Position numbers and translations under genes: made by a program. A stretch of DNA of 64,000 nt from Pirellula sp. (lineage in GTDB: Bacteria > Planctomycetota > Planctomycetia > Pirellulales > Lacipirellulaceae): NCBI GenBank assembly GCA_013822725.1, contig PNKX01000001.1, forward strand, positions 186,001-250,000. The letters run 5' to 3'. Shown here piece after piece: positions 57,742 through 64,000 of this stretch; within the stretch, counting starts at the first letter, position 1; each line of letters starts with the position of its first letter. A model generated the notes under the pieces. It made no database searches. It was not told where the DNA came from and saw nothing but the letters and a program-made list of their open reading frames with translations.

Positions 57742-57769
57742 GCGAGCCGGGGCGTCTCGCCCCCGGCGG
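57742..57769 (+). repeat. AGCGAG-family hairpin, copy 6
   Basis: AGCGAG(C)CGGGGCG, TCT loop, CGCCCCCGG, in the rplJ-rplA spacer, opposite to transcription. It shares the AGCGAG lead and three-base loop with copy 5. Confidence 0.65.
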
Positions 57770-57788
57770 CTTATTTAATTGCTTGAAG

Positions 57789-58466
57789 TTAAACCGCCAA
57801 CCGCACGCTCGGGGTCATCGCGCCGCTCAAATGAGCGCTCTTCACGTAAACCCCTTTCACCGCCGACGGCTTCAGCGACAACACCCGGTCGATGAACGCC
57901 TTGGCGTTCTCGGCCAGTTTGTCCGCCTCAAAGCTCAGCTTGCCGACCGGAGCGTGAACGTTCCCCGCCTTGTCGTTGCGAAACTCGACCTTGCCCGCCT
58001 TGTACTCGGCGACCGTCTTCGCGACGTCGGGGGTGACCGTGCCGGCGCGAGGCGACGGCATCAACCCGCGGGGACCAAGCACGCGACCGAGCGGACTAAC
58101 GACCTTCATCATGTCGGGAGACGCGATGCAGGCGTCGAAATCCATCCAGCCGCCCATGATCTTTTGGGCCAAATCTTCTTCGCCCACTTCATCGGCGCCG
58201 GCCGCCTTGGCCGCTTCGGCCTGGGCGCCCTTGGCGAACACGACGACGCGGAGCTGTTTGCCGATGCCGTGCGGCAACACGATCGAACCGCGTACGATCT
58301 GATCGGCCTGGGCCGCGTCCACGCCGAGGCGGAGGACGATGTCGACCGTTTGGTCGAATTTGGCGGGGCTGAACTGCTTGAGAGCCGCCACCGCTTCGGC
58401 GAGGGGCAGCGCCTCGGCCGGCCGCTTCTTGGCGGAGGCCTTCATTCTTTTGCTAATAGCAGGCAT
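57789..58466 (-). CDS. rplA: 50S ribosomal protein uL1
   Basis: This 225-residue L1-stalk protein has [60 protein letters not shown] and a [20 protein letters not shown] end. ATG 58466; an internal ATG at codon 8 could serve. In E. coli uL1 represses the rplKA mRNA. Confidence 0.97.
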   Translation of the reverse strand: MPAISKRMKASAKKRPAEALPLAEAVAALKQFSPAKFDQTVDIVLRLGVDAAQADQIVRGSIVLPHGIGKQLRVVVFAKGAQAEAAKAAGADEVGEEDLAQKIMGGWMDFDACIASPDMMKVVSPLGRVLGPRGLMPSPRAGTVTPDVAKTVAEYKAGKVEFRNDKAGNVHAPVGKLSFEADKLAENAKAFIDRVLSLKPSAVKGVYVKSAHLSGAMTPSVRLAV

Positions 58467-58550
58467 TGGGATGTGCCGTTATGACAGTGAGTGATTGGTA
58501 GTACGGAGCATTCAGACCAAAGCCAGAAGCTCACGACAAGACACGCCGCG

Positions 58551-58976
58551 CTAGCCTTCGACCACGAGGCCCATGCTGCGAGCGGTTCCTTCGATCATGC
58601 GGACCGCATGGTCGACGTCCCGGGCGTTGAGGTCGTTCATCTTCAGCGTGGCGATTTCCGCCAACTGAGCGCGGGTCACCGTGCCGACCTTCGTCTTGTT
58701 CGGCACGCCCGAGCCCTTCGCCAACCCGACCACCTTCTTGAGGAGTACGGCCGCCGGCGGGCTTTTGGTGAAGAAATCGAACGACCGGTCGTTGTAGACG
58801 CTCACCACCACCGGAATCATCATTCCGCCGGCTTCTTTGGTGCGATCGTTGAACGCCTGGACGAATTGCCCCAGGTTAATGCCGTACTTACCGAGCGAAG
58901 TGCCGACCGGCGGCGCAGGCGTCGCCTGACCTCCCGGAATCTGGAACTTCGCCACTCCGACTAACTGTTTTGCCAT
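58551..58976 (-). CDS. rplK: 50S ribosomal protein uL11
   Basis: This 141-residue protein of the GTPase-associated centre has [20 protein letters not shown] and [19 protein letters not shown], with the proline-rich N-terminal domain that binds thiopeptides. [20 protein letters not shown] and RSMGL close it. ATG 58976. Confidence 0.98.
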   Translation of the reverse strand: MAKQLVGVAKFQIPGGQATPAPPVGTSLGKYGINLGQFVQAFNDRTKEAGGMMIPVVVSVYNDRSFDFFTKSPPAAVLLKKVVGLAKGSGVPNKTKVGTVTRAQLAEIATLKMNDLNARDVDHAVRMIEGTARSMGLVVEG

Positions 58977-59074
58977 TGCACTTTCCGTTGTTGGTAGTCA
59001 ACGGTCCGTCCGACGTTCAACCGGCTCCCGAGAGCAACACCAGTCGCATCTCGACGCCGACGCCGACAGACCTC

Positions 59075-59761
59075 CTACACGCCTTCAACTTGCCAATATT
59101 CCAGCTCGACCGGAGTACTCCGGCCGAAAATGCTGATCATCACTTGAACCTTGCCGCTCTGCGCGTCGATCGTGCCGACCTCGCCCTCAAAGCCTTCGAA
59201 CGTGCCGTCCTTGACCTTGACGCGATCGCCCGTCTTGAACTTGATGTCGAGCTTCGGCGAATCGTCCGACACTTCCTCATCGGTCTGCACGATCCGCGCG
59301 ATCTCGTGGGCGAGCATCGGCGACGGCTTGCCGCCGGCGCCGGTGAAATCGCCGATCCCCGAGGTTTCGCGGATCGCAAACCAGCTGTCGTCGTTGATGT
59401 TCATGCGAACGACGATGTAGCCGGGGTAGAGCTTCCGCTCCACGATTTTCTTCTTGCCGCTCTTGAATTCGGTGACCTTCTCGGTGGGAACGAGAATGTT
59501 GTCGACGTCGACGTATTTCTCCAGCCCTTCGATGGCGACCTTACGTTTCAGGGCGTCGGCGATCGAACGTTCCCGATTGCTCTGCACCTTCAGGATGTAC
59601 CAGTCCATATCGACTGGGCCCTGGGGTTCAGCGGCCTTTTTGGCGGCGACCTCCGCCTCGGTCGACACGCCCGAGGCGCGCGACAGCGGCTTGCTCTCAA
59701 CCGGCAAGACCTCCGAGGGGTCATCGTCGTCCACCAAGTTGTTCGACTCTTCGCTGCTCAC
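59075..59761 (-). CDS. nusG: Transcription elongation/termination factor NusG
   Basis: This 228-residue factor has NGN-domain motifs DWYILKVQSNRERSIADALK and YPGYIVVRMNINDDSWFAIR, and a KOW domain KFKTGDRVKVKDGTFEGFEG with EVGTIDAQSGKV. The first 50 residues are an acidic/Ser-rich extension (MSSEESNNLVDDDDPSEVLP) absent in E. coli NusG. It lies directly after secE. ATG 59761. Confidence 0.97.
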   Translation of the reverse strand: MSSEESNNLVDDDDPSEVLPVESKPLSRASGVSTEAEVAAKKAAEPQGPVDMDWYILKVQSNRERSIADALKRKVAIEGLEKYVDVDNILVPTEKVTEFKSGKKKIVERKLYPGYIVVRMNINDDSWFAIRETSGIGDFTGAGGKPSPMLAHEIARIVQTDEEVSDDSPKLDIKFKTGDRVKVKDGTFEGFEGEVGTIDAQSGKVQVMISIFGRSTPVELEYWQVEGV

Positions 59762-59863
59762 CGGATGTTCGCCTCGTCCCGCCTATCGAATGGAAAAATC
59801 CCGACCTACCGCCAACACTGTCCGCCGCCCACAGCGCGAGTCGCCGAAGAACGTCCGGCCGCT

Positions 59864-60322
59864 TTAGCCGGAAACTCCCAGCAACCAACCGATGACCGCT
59901 TTCAAGACAAAATCATACGTGAACAAAATCGCCGTCAGCATGAAGATGACGACCAGCACGACCAGCGACGCCCGGAACAACTCCCCGCGGCTTGGCCAGG
60001 AAACCTTTCCCATCTCGTTCTCAACCGAAATTAAGAACTCCGCAAACCGCGGAATGTTGACTACCCGAAACGCCGCCCACGCCCCGATCGCCAAGACGAT
60101 CATCGGGATGACGTATTTCGCCACGACGGCGGTCGAAATCTTGTCCCGCAACCCCGCCGGTACGAAGTACTCCCCGAATTCCGGCGTCGCACCGGAGCTC
60201 ATCGTCCACGCCCCAACCGCCACGGCGGCCAAGATCGCGAAAAACGTAGCCTGCCGGGCCACCTTGCCCTGGTTTCGCTTGTAACGCGAAGCGGTGAATA
60301 TTCCTGCGATTAACTCAGCCAC
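59864..60322 (-). CDS. secE: Protein translocase subunit SecE (extended)
   Basis: This 152-residue protein ends with the SecE signature ENEMGKVSWPSRGELFRASL and one final membrane segment (VVLVVIFMLTAILFTYDFVL). Two more membrane segments precede it (ATFFAILAAVAVGAWTMSS and YVIPMIVLAIGAWAAFRV), making three as in E. coli and unlike the single-span SecE of many bacteria. ATG 60322. It is followed by nusG. Confidence 0.95.
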   Translation of the reverse strand: MAELIAGIFTASRYKRNQGKVARQATFFAILAAVAVGAWTMSSGATPEFGEYFVPAGLRDKISTAVVAKYVIPMIVLAIGAWAAFRVVNIPRFAEFLISVENEMGKVSWPSRGELFRASLVVLVVIFMLTAILFTYDFVLKAVIGWLLGVSG

Positions 60323-60337
60323 GTTAGTCTTTCCAAA

Positions 60338-60425
60338 GAGCGGTGAGCTGCGAGCGACGAGCCGCGAGTGACGTCCGTTACCCGCCTAAAACCCGAAACT
60401 CGAAACTCGTTACTCGCAACTCCCT
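60338..60425. repeat. Arm-spacer-arm element, 7-bp units, secE-tRNA-Trp
   Basis: The left arm is GAGCGGT, GAGCTGC, GAGCGAC, GAGCCGC, GAGTGAC; the right arm CCCGAAA, CTCGAAA, CTCGTTA, CTCGCAA, CTCCCTC. Every unit starts GAG or, inverted, CTC, so the 7-bp period is exact over five units. It lies between the tRNA 3' end and secE. Confidence 0.9.
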
Positions 60426-60429
60426 CATG

Positions 60430-60502
60430 CAGGGGCGGCGGGAATCGAACTCGCAACCCCCGGTTTTGGAGACCGGTGCTCTGCCAATTGAGCTACGCCC
60501 CT
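60430..60502 (-). tRNA. trnW: tRNA-Trp (CCA anticodon)
   Basis: 73 nt; acceptor AGGGGCG/CGCCCCT, discriminator G. The anticodon loop CTCCAAA gives CCA. T-arm GTTCGATTC is canonical. The CCA end is not encoded. It lies between tuf and secE in transcription order. Confidence 0.97.
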
Positions 60503-60503
60503 G

Positions 60504-60599
60504 TGGGTAAGAGCGAGTGGTGAGTAAGTGAGTAGGTAGTGACGCCAGCTAGCAACCACTACCCTACCACTTACTCACCAACTCACTTACTCACCTAAT
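60504..60599. repeat. Arm-spacer-arm element, 8-bp units, tRNA-Trp-tuf
   Basis: The right arm contains TACTCACC, AACTCACT, TACTCACC (period 8); the left arm is the inverse, with GAGTGGTG, AGTAAGTG, AGTAGGTA. The spacer in the middle is only about 10 bp. It fills the tuf-tRNA-Trp spacer. Confidence 0.8.
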
Positions 60600-60601
60600 A
60601 A

Positions 60602-61801
60602 TTACTCAACAATCTTCGTCACGACGCCCGAACCGACGGTGCGGCCGCCTTCGCGGATGGCGAAGCGAACGCCGTCGTCCATGGCGATCGGCTTCATCAG
60701 CTCGACCGACAGACGAGCATTGTCGCCCGGCATGCACATTTCGGCGTCGCCGACCAGATTCGCGGTGCCGGTGACGTCGGTCGTCCGGAAGTAGAACTGC
60801 GGACGGTAGCCGCTGAAGAACGGCGTGTGACGGCCCCCTTCTTCCTTCGACAGGACGTAGACTTCGGCTTCGAACTTGGTGTGCGGGGTGATGCTGCCTG
60901 GCTTGGCCAGCACCTGACCACGCTGAATGTCTTCACGCTTGACGCCGCGAAGCAGGCAACCGACGTTGTCGCCGGCCTGGCCCTGATCGAGGCTCTTGTT
61001 GAACATTTCGACGCCCGTGCAGGTCGTCTTCGTCGGGGCGTCGGTCAGACCGATGATCATGACTTCCTCGCCGACCTTCACAATGCCGCGCTCAATACGA
61101 CCGGTGGCGACAGTACCGCGACCTTCGATCGAGAAGACGTCTTCGATCGCCATCATGAACGGCTTGTCAATTTCGCGAACCGGCTCGGGGATGTAGGCGT
61201 CGATCGCTTCCATCAGGTCGGTGATGCACTTCGACTTGGCGGGATCGGTCGGGTTGTCGTAGGCCGGCTTCGAGGCGCCGCGGATGATCGGCACTTCGTC
61301 GCCGGGGTAGCCGTTGGAGGTCAATAGCTCGCGAATTTCGAGCTCGACCAATTCCAGCAGTTCCTCGTCGTCGACGAGGTCAACCTTATTCAGGAAGACC
61401 ACAATGCGCGGCACGCCGACCTGACGAGCCAGCAGAATGTGCTCGCGGGTTTGCGGCATCGGACCGTCAGCGGCCGACACGACCAGGATCGCACCGTCCA
61501 TCTGGGCGGCGCCGGTGATCATGTTCTTGATAAAGTCGGCGTGGCCCGGGCAGTCGATGTGAGCGTAGTGGCGATTCGGGGTCTCGTATTCGACGTGCGA
61601 AACGGCGATCGTCACCGTCTTCGTCGCGTCGCGGACCGTACCACCCTTGGCGATTTCCGAATAAGCCTTCGCCTTCGCCAAACCCTTGGCGCCCTGCACG
61701 GCCAGAATGGCGCCGGTCGTGGTCGTCTTGCCGTGATCGATATGACCGATCGTACCGACGTTCACGTGCGGCTTTGTACGATTGAATGTGTCCTTTGCCA
61801 T
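60602..61801 (-). CDS. tuf: Elongation factor Tu
   Basis: This 399-residue GTPase brings aminoacyl-tRNA to the ribosome. G1 is [10 protein letters not shown] (GHVDHGKTTL in E. coli), G3 [12 protein letters not shown] with catalytic His, G4 NKVDL. Switch I reads [20 protein letters not shown] instead of the usual form ending RGITI; the Mg-binding Thr is still aligned (KTVTI). C-terminal [20 protein letters not shown] and [18 protein letters not shown] are standard. A single tuf is present, between four upstream tRNAs and tRNA-Trp. Confidence 0.97.
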   Translation of the reverse strand: MAKDTFNRTKPHVNVGTIGHIDHGKTTTTGAILAVQGAKGLAKAKAYSEIAKGGTVRDATKTVTIAVSHVEYETPNRHYAHIDCPGHADFIKNMITGAAQMDGAILVVSAADGPMPQTREHILLARQVGVPRIVVFLNKVDLVDDEELLELVELEIRELLTSNGYPGDEVPIIRGASKPAYDNPTDPAKSKCITDLMEAIDAYIPEPVREIDKPFMMAIEDVFSIEGRGTVATGRIERGIVKVGEEVMIIGLTDAPTKTTCTGVEMFNKSLDQGQAGDNVGCLLRGVKREDIQRGQVLAKPGSITPHTKFEAEVYVLSKEEGGRHTPFFSGYRPQFYFRTTDVTGTANLVGDAEMCMPGDNARLSVELMKPIAMDDGVRFAIREGGRTVGSGVVTKIVE

Positions 61802-61910
61802 TGTTCTCCCTACTAACTCAACACTTGTTTCATGGGGTCAAAAATCTTGCCCGCCAGCGAACGACAGGTCGCCGGCAATGGCTGGACGATCGAAACTCAA
61901 ACTCTCAAAG

Positions 61911-61983
<73 letters not shown>

Positions 61984-62039
61984 GGTGAAAACTTCCTAAT
62001 CTCTCAACAGCCGGCGAATACCAGCGAAACAGCCAACAA

Positions 62040-62110
62040 AGCGGGTGAAGGGAATCGAACCCTCGTCATCAGCTTGGAAGGCTGTTGCTCTACCATTGAG
62101 CTACACCCGC
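62040..62110 (-). tRNA. trnG: tRNA-Gly (TCC anticodon)
   Basis: 71 nt; acceptor GCGGGTG/CACCCGC, discriminator T, as usual for bacterial tRNA-Gly. The anticodon loop CTTCCAA gives TCC. No encoded CCA. Confidence 0.97.
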
Positions 62111-62165
62111 AGCCGCAACTCTCTTCTGCAGCCGCACACATCCGCTGCAGCCGTTACTTTTTTAG

Positions 62166-62247
62166 TGGGGAGTACAGGATTCGAACCTGTGAAGGCATAG
62201 CCATCAGATTTACAGTCTGACCCGTTTGACCGCTTCGGTAACTCCCC
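62166..62247 (-). tRNA. trnY: tRNA-Tyr (GTA anticodon)
   Basis: 82 nt with the long variable arm of a class II bacterial tRNA-Tyr; acceptor GGGGAGT/ACTCCCC, discriminator A. The anticodon loop CTGTAAA gives GTA. No encoded CCA. Confidence 0.97.
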
Positions 62248-62420
62248 GACGCCACATCTAATACGACGCCACCTCGAAAACCAACCAATACTGCTTACCG
62301 AAGACTCGCCAACGCAACGCAGGACCGCTGATTTCTCGGCAATCCTTCACAACACGCCCCTTCGCAACATGCCCGCCAACCAACCAGTTCCGCTCGGCGA
62401 AAACTCTCTATTTCGGCAAA

Positions 62421-62493
62421 GCTAGCGGAGGGACTTGAACCCACAACCTGCTGATTACAAATCAGCTGCTCTGCCAATTGAGCTACGCTAGCC
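62421..62493 (-). tRNA. trnT: tRNA-Thr (TGT anticodon)
   Basis: 73 nt; acceptor GCTAGCG/CGCTAGC, discriminator T. The anticodon loop TTTGTAA gives TGT. First tRNA of the tuf transcription unit. No encoded CCA. Confidence 0.97.
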
Positions 62494-62522
62494 GGGGTGG
62501 GGCGAGCTTGTGCGAATCAACT

Positions 62523-62550
62523 AATATACCGAAGCGGCAAGGGGTGACAA
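62523..62550 (-). promoter_or_regulatory. Promoter of the tRNA-tuf operon
   Basis: On the minus strand TTGTCA (62550-62545), a 16-bp spacer and TATATT (62528-62523) form a strong sigma-70-type promoter about 30 bp upstream of tRNA-Thr(TGT). The stretch after the -10 is not GC-rich enough to judge stringent control. The rest of 62551-62929 holds no gene and should include the promoter of the plus-strand DUF4394 gene, which I could not place. Confidence 0.7.
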
Positions 62551-62929
62551 GGCGGCCTCCAGCGAATTTCGGGCCAGTTAGACAAGCTTTTCATCCCTCC
62601 GGCCGCTAGCAACCCCGCATATCGCTCACCCATATGGAAAGATGTCGCTGCCTCGCCTGGAGTTCGCCCATTTCCGCCGGCCCGGCAAGATCACCCATTT
62701 TGACAAATCGACAATTTCCCGACATCCAGTCGAAATGGCTGGCCGTAATCTTCGTGAAGGATTACCCTGGGCGTACCCCGCCAAGGGGCAGGGCTCTTCC
62801 GCCTGACGGCAGTGAATGGACTATCTGCCGCGGAGCAGTCCGGTACGGTCAATCAACTTGTCACCGCCTCAACTTCGGCGATCCCGCCAGTCGAGCAGCT
62901 AACGACCCACACCTTGAAGGAGCAGCTTC

Positions 62930-63814
62930 ATGAGAAGACTCACGGCGCGCGTCTGCGCACTGACCCTTATTCTCGCCAGCCTTACGGCCCCTGCCGCGGC
63001 AGAACTCATCTACGGCGTTGCCGCCGTCGGCAATGCAACCTCTTTGCTCAGCTGGGACTCCTCTAGTCCAGGCAGCATCGTCTCCGGATCGTTCGTTTCG
63101 GGCCTTCAGAGCAACGAAACCATCGTCGGGATCGACTTCCGCCCCGCCACCGGTCAACTCTACGCCCTTGGTACGTCGAGTCGGCTCTACACGCTCAACA
63201 CCGCCACCGGGGCCGCCACGGCCGTTGCCGGCGCCTTCGCTCCGCCGCTAAACGGCTTTAATTTTGGCTTCGATTTCAACCCAACGATCGACCGCATTCG
63301 CGCCGTCGCCGAAACCAACAAGAACACCGTCTTCAACCCGATCACCGGCGCCGTTCAGCTTTCGGCGACTGATCTTGCCTTCGGCCCGGCTGATCCGAAC
63401 TTCGGCGTTGACCCCAACGTCGTCAACTCGGCCTACACGAACAACTTCGTCGGCGCCGCGACGACTCAGCTGTACGGCATCGACACGGCCCTCGACATCC
63501 TGGTGACCCAAGCGAACAACGCCGGAACCCTCGGTACCGTGGGCCCGCTCGGCTTCAACGCCACCGGCGTCGGCGGCTTCGACATTTCGGGGACGACCGG
63601 CACCGCCTATGCCGCGCTCCTCCCGTCGGGCAGTTCGCAGTCGAACCTTTACTCCATCAATCTCGTGACCGGCGCCGCGACGAACCTGGGTCAGATTGAC
63701 GGCGGCGTGATCATCACGGCGATTTCCGTTGTTCCGGCGGTTCCAGAGCCTGCCACGCTCGCCCTGGCAGGAATGGCCCTCGCGGCGATTCCGCTGATTC
63801 GCCGTCGCGGCTAG
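62930..63814 (+). CDS. DUF4394 protein with PEP-CTERM anchor
   Basis: This 294-residue exported protein starts at ATG 62930 with AAGGAG about 7 nt upstream. Signal peptide: RLTARVCALTLILASLTAPA, cleaved near AAA-EL. The DUF4394 body is a beta-propeller-like repeat: ETIVGIDFRPATGQLYALGT, LYTLNTATGAATAV, FGFDFNPTIDRIRAVAETNK, LYGIDTALDILVTQANNAGT, LYSINLVTGAATNLGQI. It ends VPEPATLALAGMALAAIPLI then RRRG, a full PEP-CTERM (PEP, hydrophobic span, Arg cluster). Exosortase-dependent sorting to the outside is inferred. A terminator follows. Confidence 0.9.
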   Translation: MRRLTARVCALTLILASLTAPAAAELIYGVAAVGNATSLLSWDSSSPGSIVSGSFVSGLQSNETIVGIDFRPATGQLYALGTSSRLYTLNTATGAATAVAGAFAPPLNGFNFGFDFNPTIDRIRAVAETNKNTVFNPITGAVQLSATDLAFGPADPNFGVDPNVVNSAYTNNFVGAATTQLYGIDTALDILVTQANNAGTLGTVGPLGFNATGVGGFDISGTTGTAYAALLPSGSSQSNLYSINLVTGAATNLGQIDGGVIITAISVVPAVPEPATLALAGMALAAIPLIRRRG

Positions 63815-63858
63815 TTCGCCTGGGGAGTGATCGTCGCTCCGACATCATGAAACGAACG

Positions 63859-63893
63859 AGGTGGGCAACCCCAGCGGTTGCCCACCTTTTTTG
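63859..63893 (+). terminator. Intrinsic terminator after the DUF4394 gene
   Basis: AGGTGGGCAACC (63859-63870), a 5-nt loop and GGTTGCCCACCT (63876-63887) form a perfect 12-bp stem followed by TTTTTT. It lies 44 nt past the stop. The remaining 63894-64000 shows no gene. Confidence 0.93.
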
Positions 63894-64000
63894 TTGCACT
63901 CAGCGAAAGACTGCGGCCAGCGCTGGGCCGAAAACCCCACCAATTCCCGCAAACGACCGTGAAGCCGATCCCCCCGTTCCCACGAATACCTCTCCGGTCA

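Noticed and set aside
62700-62728. TTGACA at 62700 as a promoter for the DUF4394 gene
   Set aside because: The hexamer 17 bp downstream is CATCCA, a poor -10, and the distance to the ATG is about 200 bp.

Overview
The window is GC-rich, almost fully coding chromosomal DNA from a planctomycete, most likely of the order Pirellulales. Three things point there: exported proteins with PEP-CTERM tails, a DUF4394 protein and several conserved hypothetical proteins of planctomycete type, and intergenic DNA packed with short inverted repeats. Genus cannot be assigned from sequence reading alone. There is no rRNA, CRISPR array, transposase, integrase or prophage.

Region 1 (1-10 kb): the 3' part of a PYROXD2-like FAD oxidoreductase, then sufU and sufS (Fe-S assembly), a SelT/SelW/SelH-like CxxC protein, an M48 metalloprotease, a PA0069-type radical SAM protein and fxsA. 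A peroxide-defence group follows: a di-haem cytochrome c peroxidase, a 2-Cys peroxiredoxin and Tpx. Region 2 (10-24 kb): a hypothetical protein, an exported TPR protein, a degenerate MnmE-like GTPase overlapping coaX (ATGA), obg, rpmA, exported hypothetical proteins (one with EF-hands and a Gly/Pro/Arg-rich middle), a DUF3891 protein, a Uma2 nuclease, fructose-bisphosphate aldolase, a lipoprotein and an HELWH metallopeptidase.

Region 3 (23.8-41 kb, minus strand): the S10-spc-alpha superoperon, transcribed rpsJ, rplC, rplD, rplW, rplB, rpsS, rplV, rpsC, rplP, rpmC, rpsQ, rplN, rplX, rplE, rpsN, rpsH, rplF, rplR, rpsE, rplO, secY, adk, map, rpmJ, rpsM, rpsK, rpsD, rpoA, rplQ. rpmD and infA are missing from their usual places. 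Region 4 (41-47.5 kb): a PEP-CTERM protein and an EF-G gene with its own upstream terminator sit between rpsJ and rpsG-rpsL. Region 5 (48-62.5 kb): rpoC, rpoB, rplL, rplJ, rplA, rplK, nusG, secE, tRNA-Trp, tuf and four tRNA genes (Thr, Gly, Tyr, Thr). In transcription order this is tRNA-Thr-Tyr-Gly-Thr-tuf-tRNA-Trp-secE-nusG-rplKAJL-rpoBC, close to the E. coli tufB/rpoBC arrangement. Region 6 (62.5-64 kb): a plus-strand exported DUF4394/PEP-CTERM protein with a strong terminator.

The least ordinary part is the intergenic DNA. At least eleven loci carry an 'arm-spacer-arm' element whose arms are degenerate tandem units of 7, 8 or 9 bp, the second arm being the inverse of the first. Most lie inside the ribosomal protein, tuf and secE operons and fill nearly the whole spacer. 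A 26-bp palindrome occurs five times and an AGCGAG-led hairpin six times. Notable protein features are a rewritten switch I in EF-Tu, the K88R change in ribosomal protein uS12, an MnmE-like protein lacking formyl-THF and C-terminal Cys motifs, and a 62-nt rpsC/rplP overlap.
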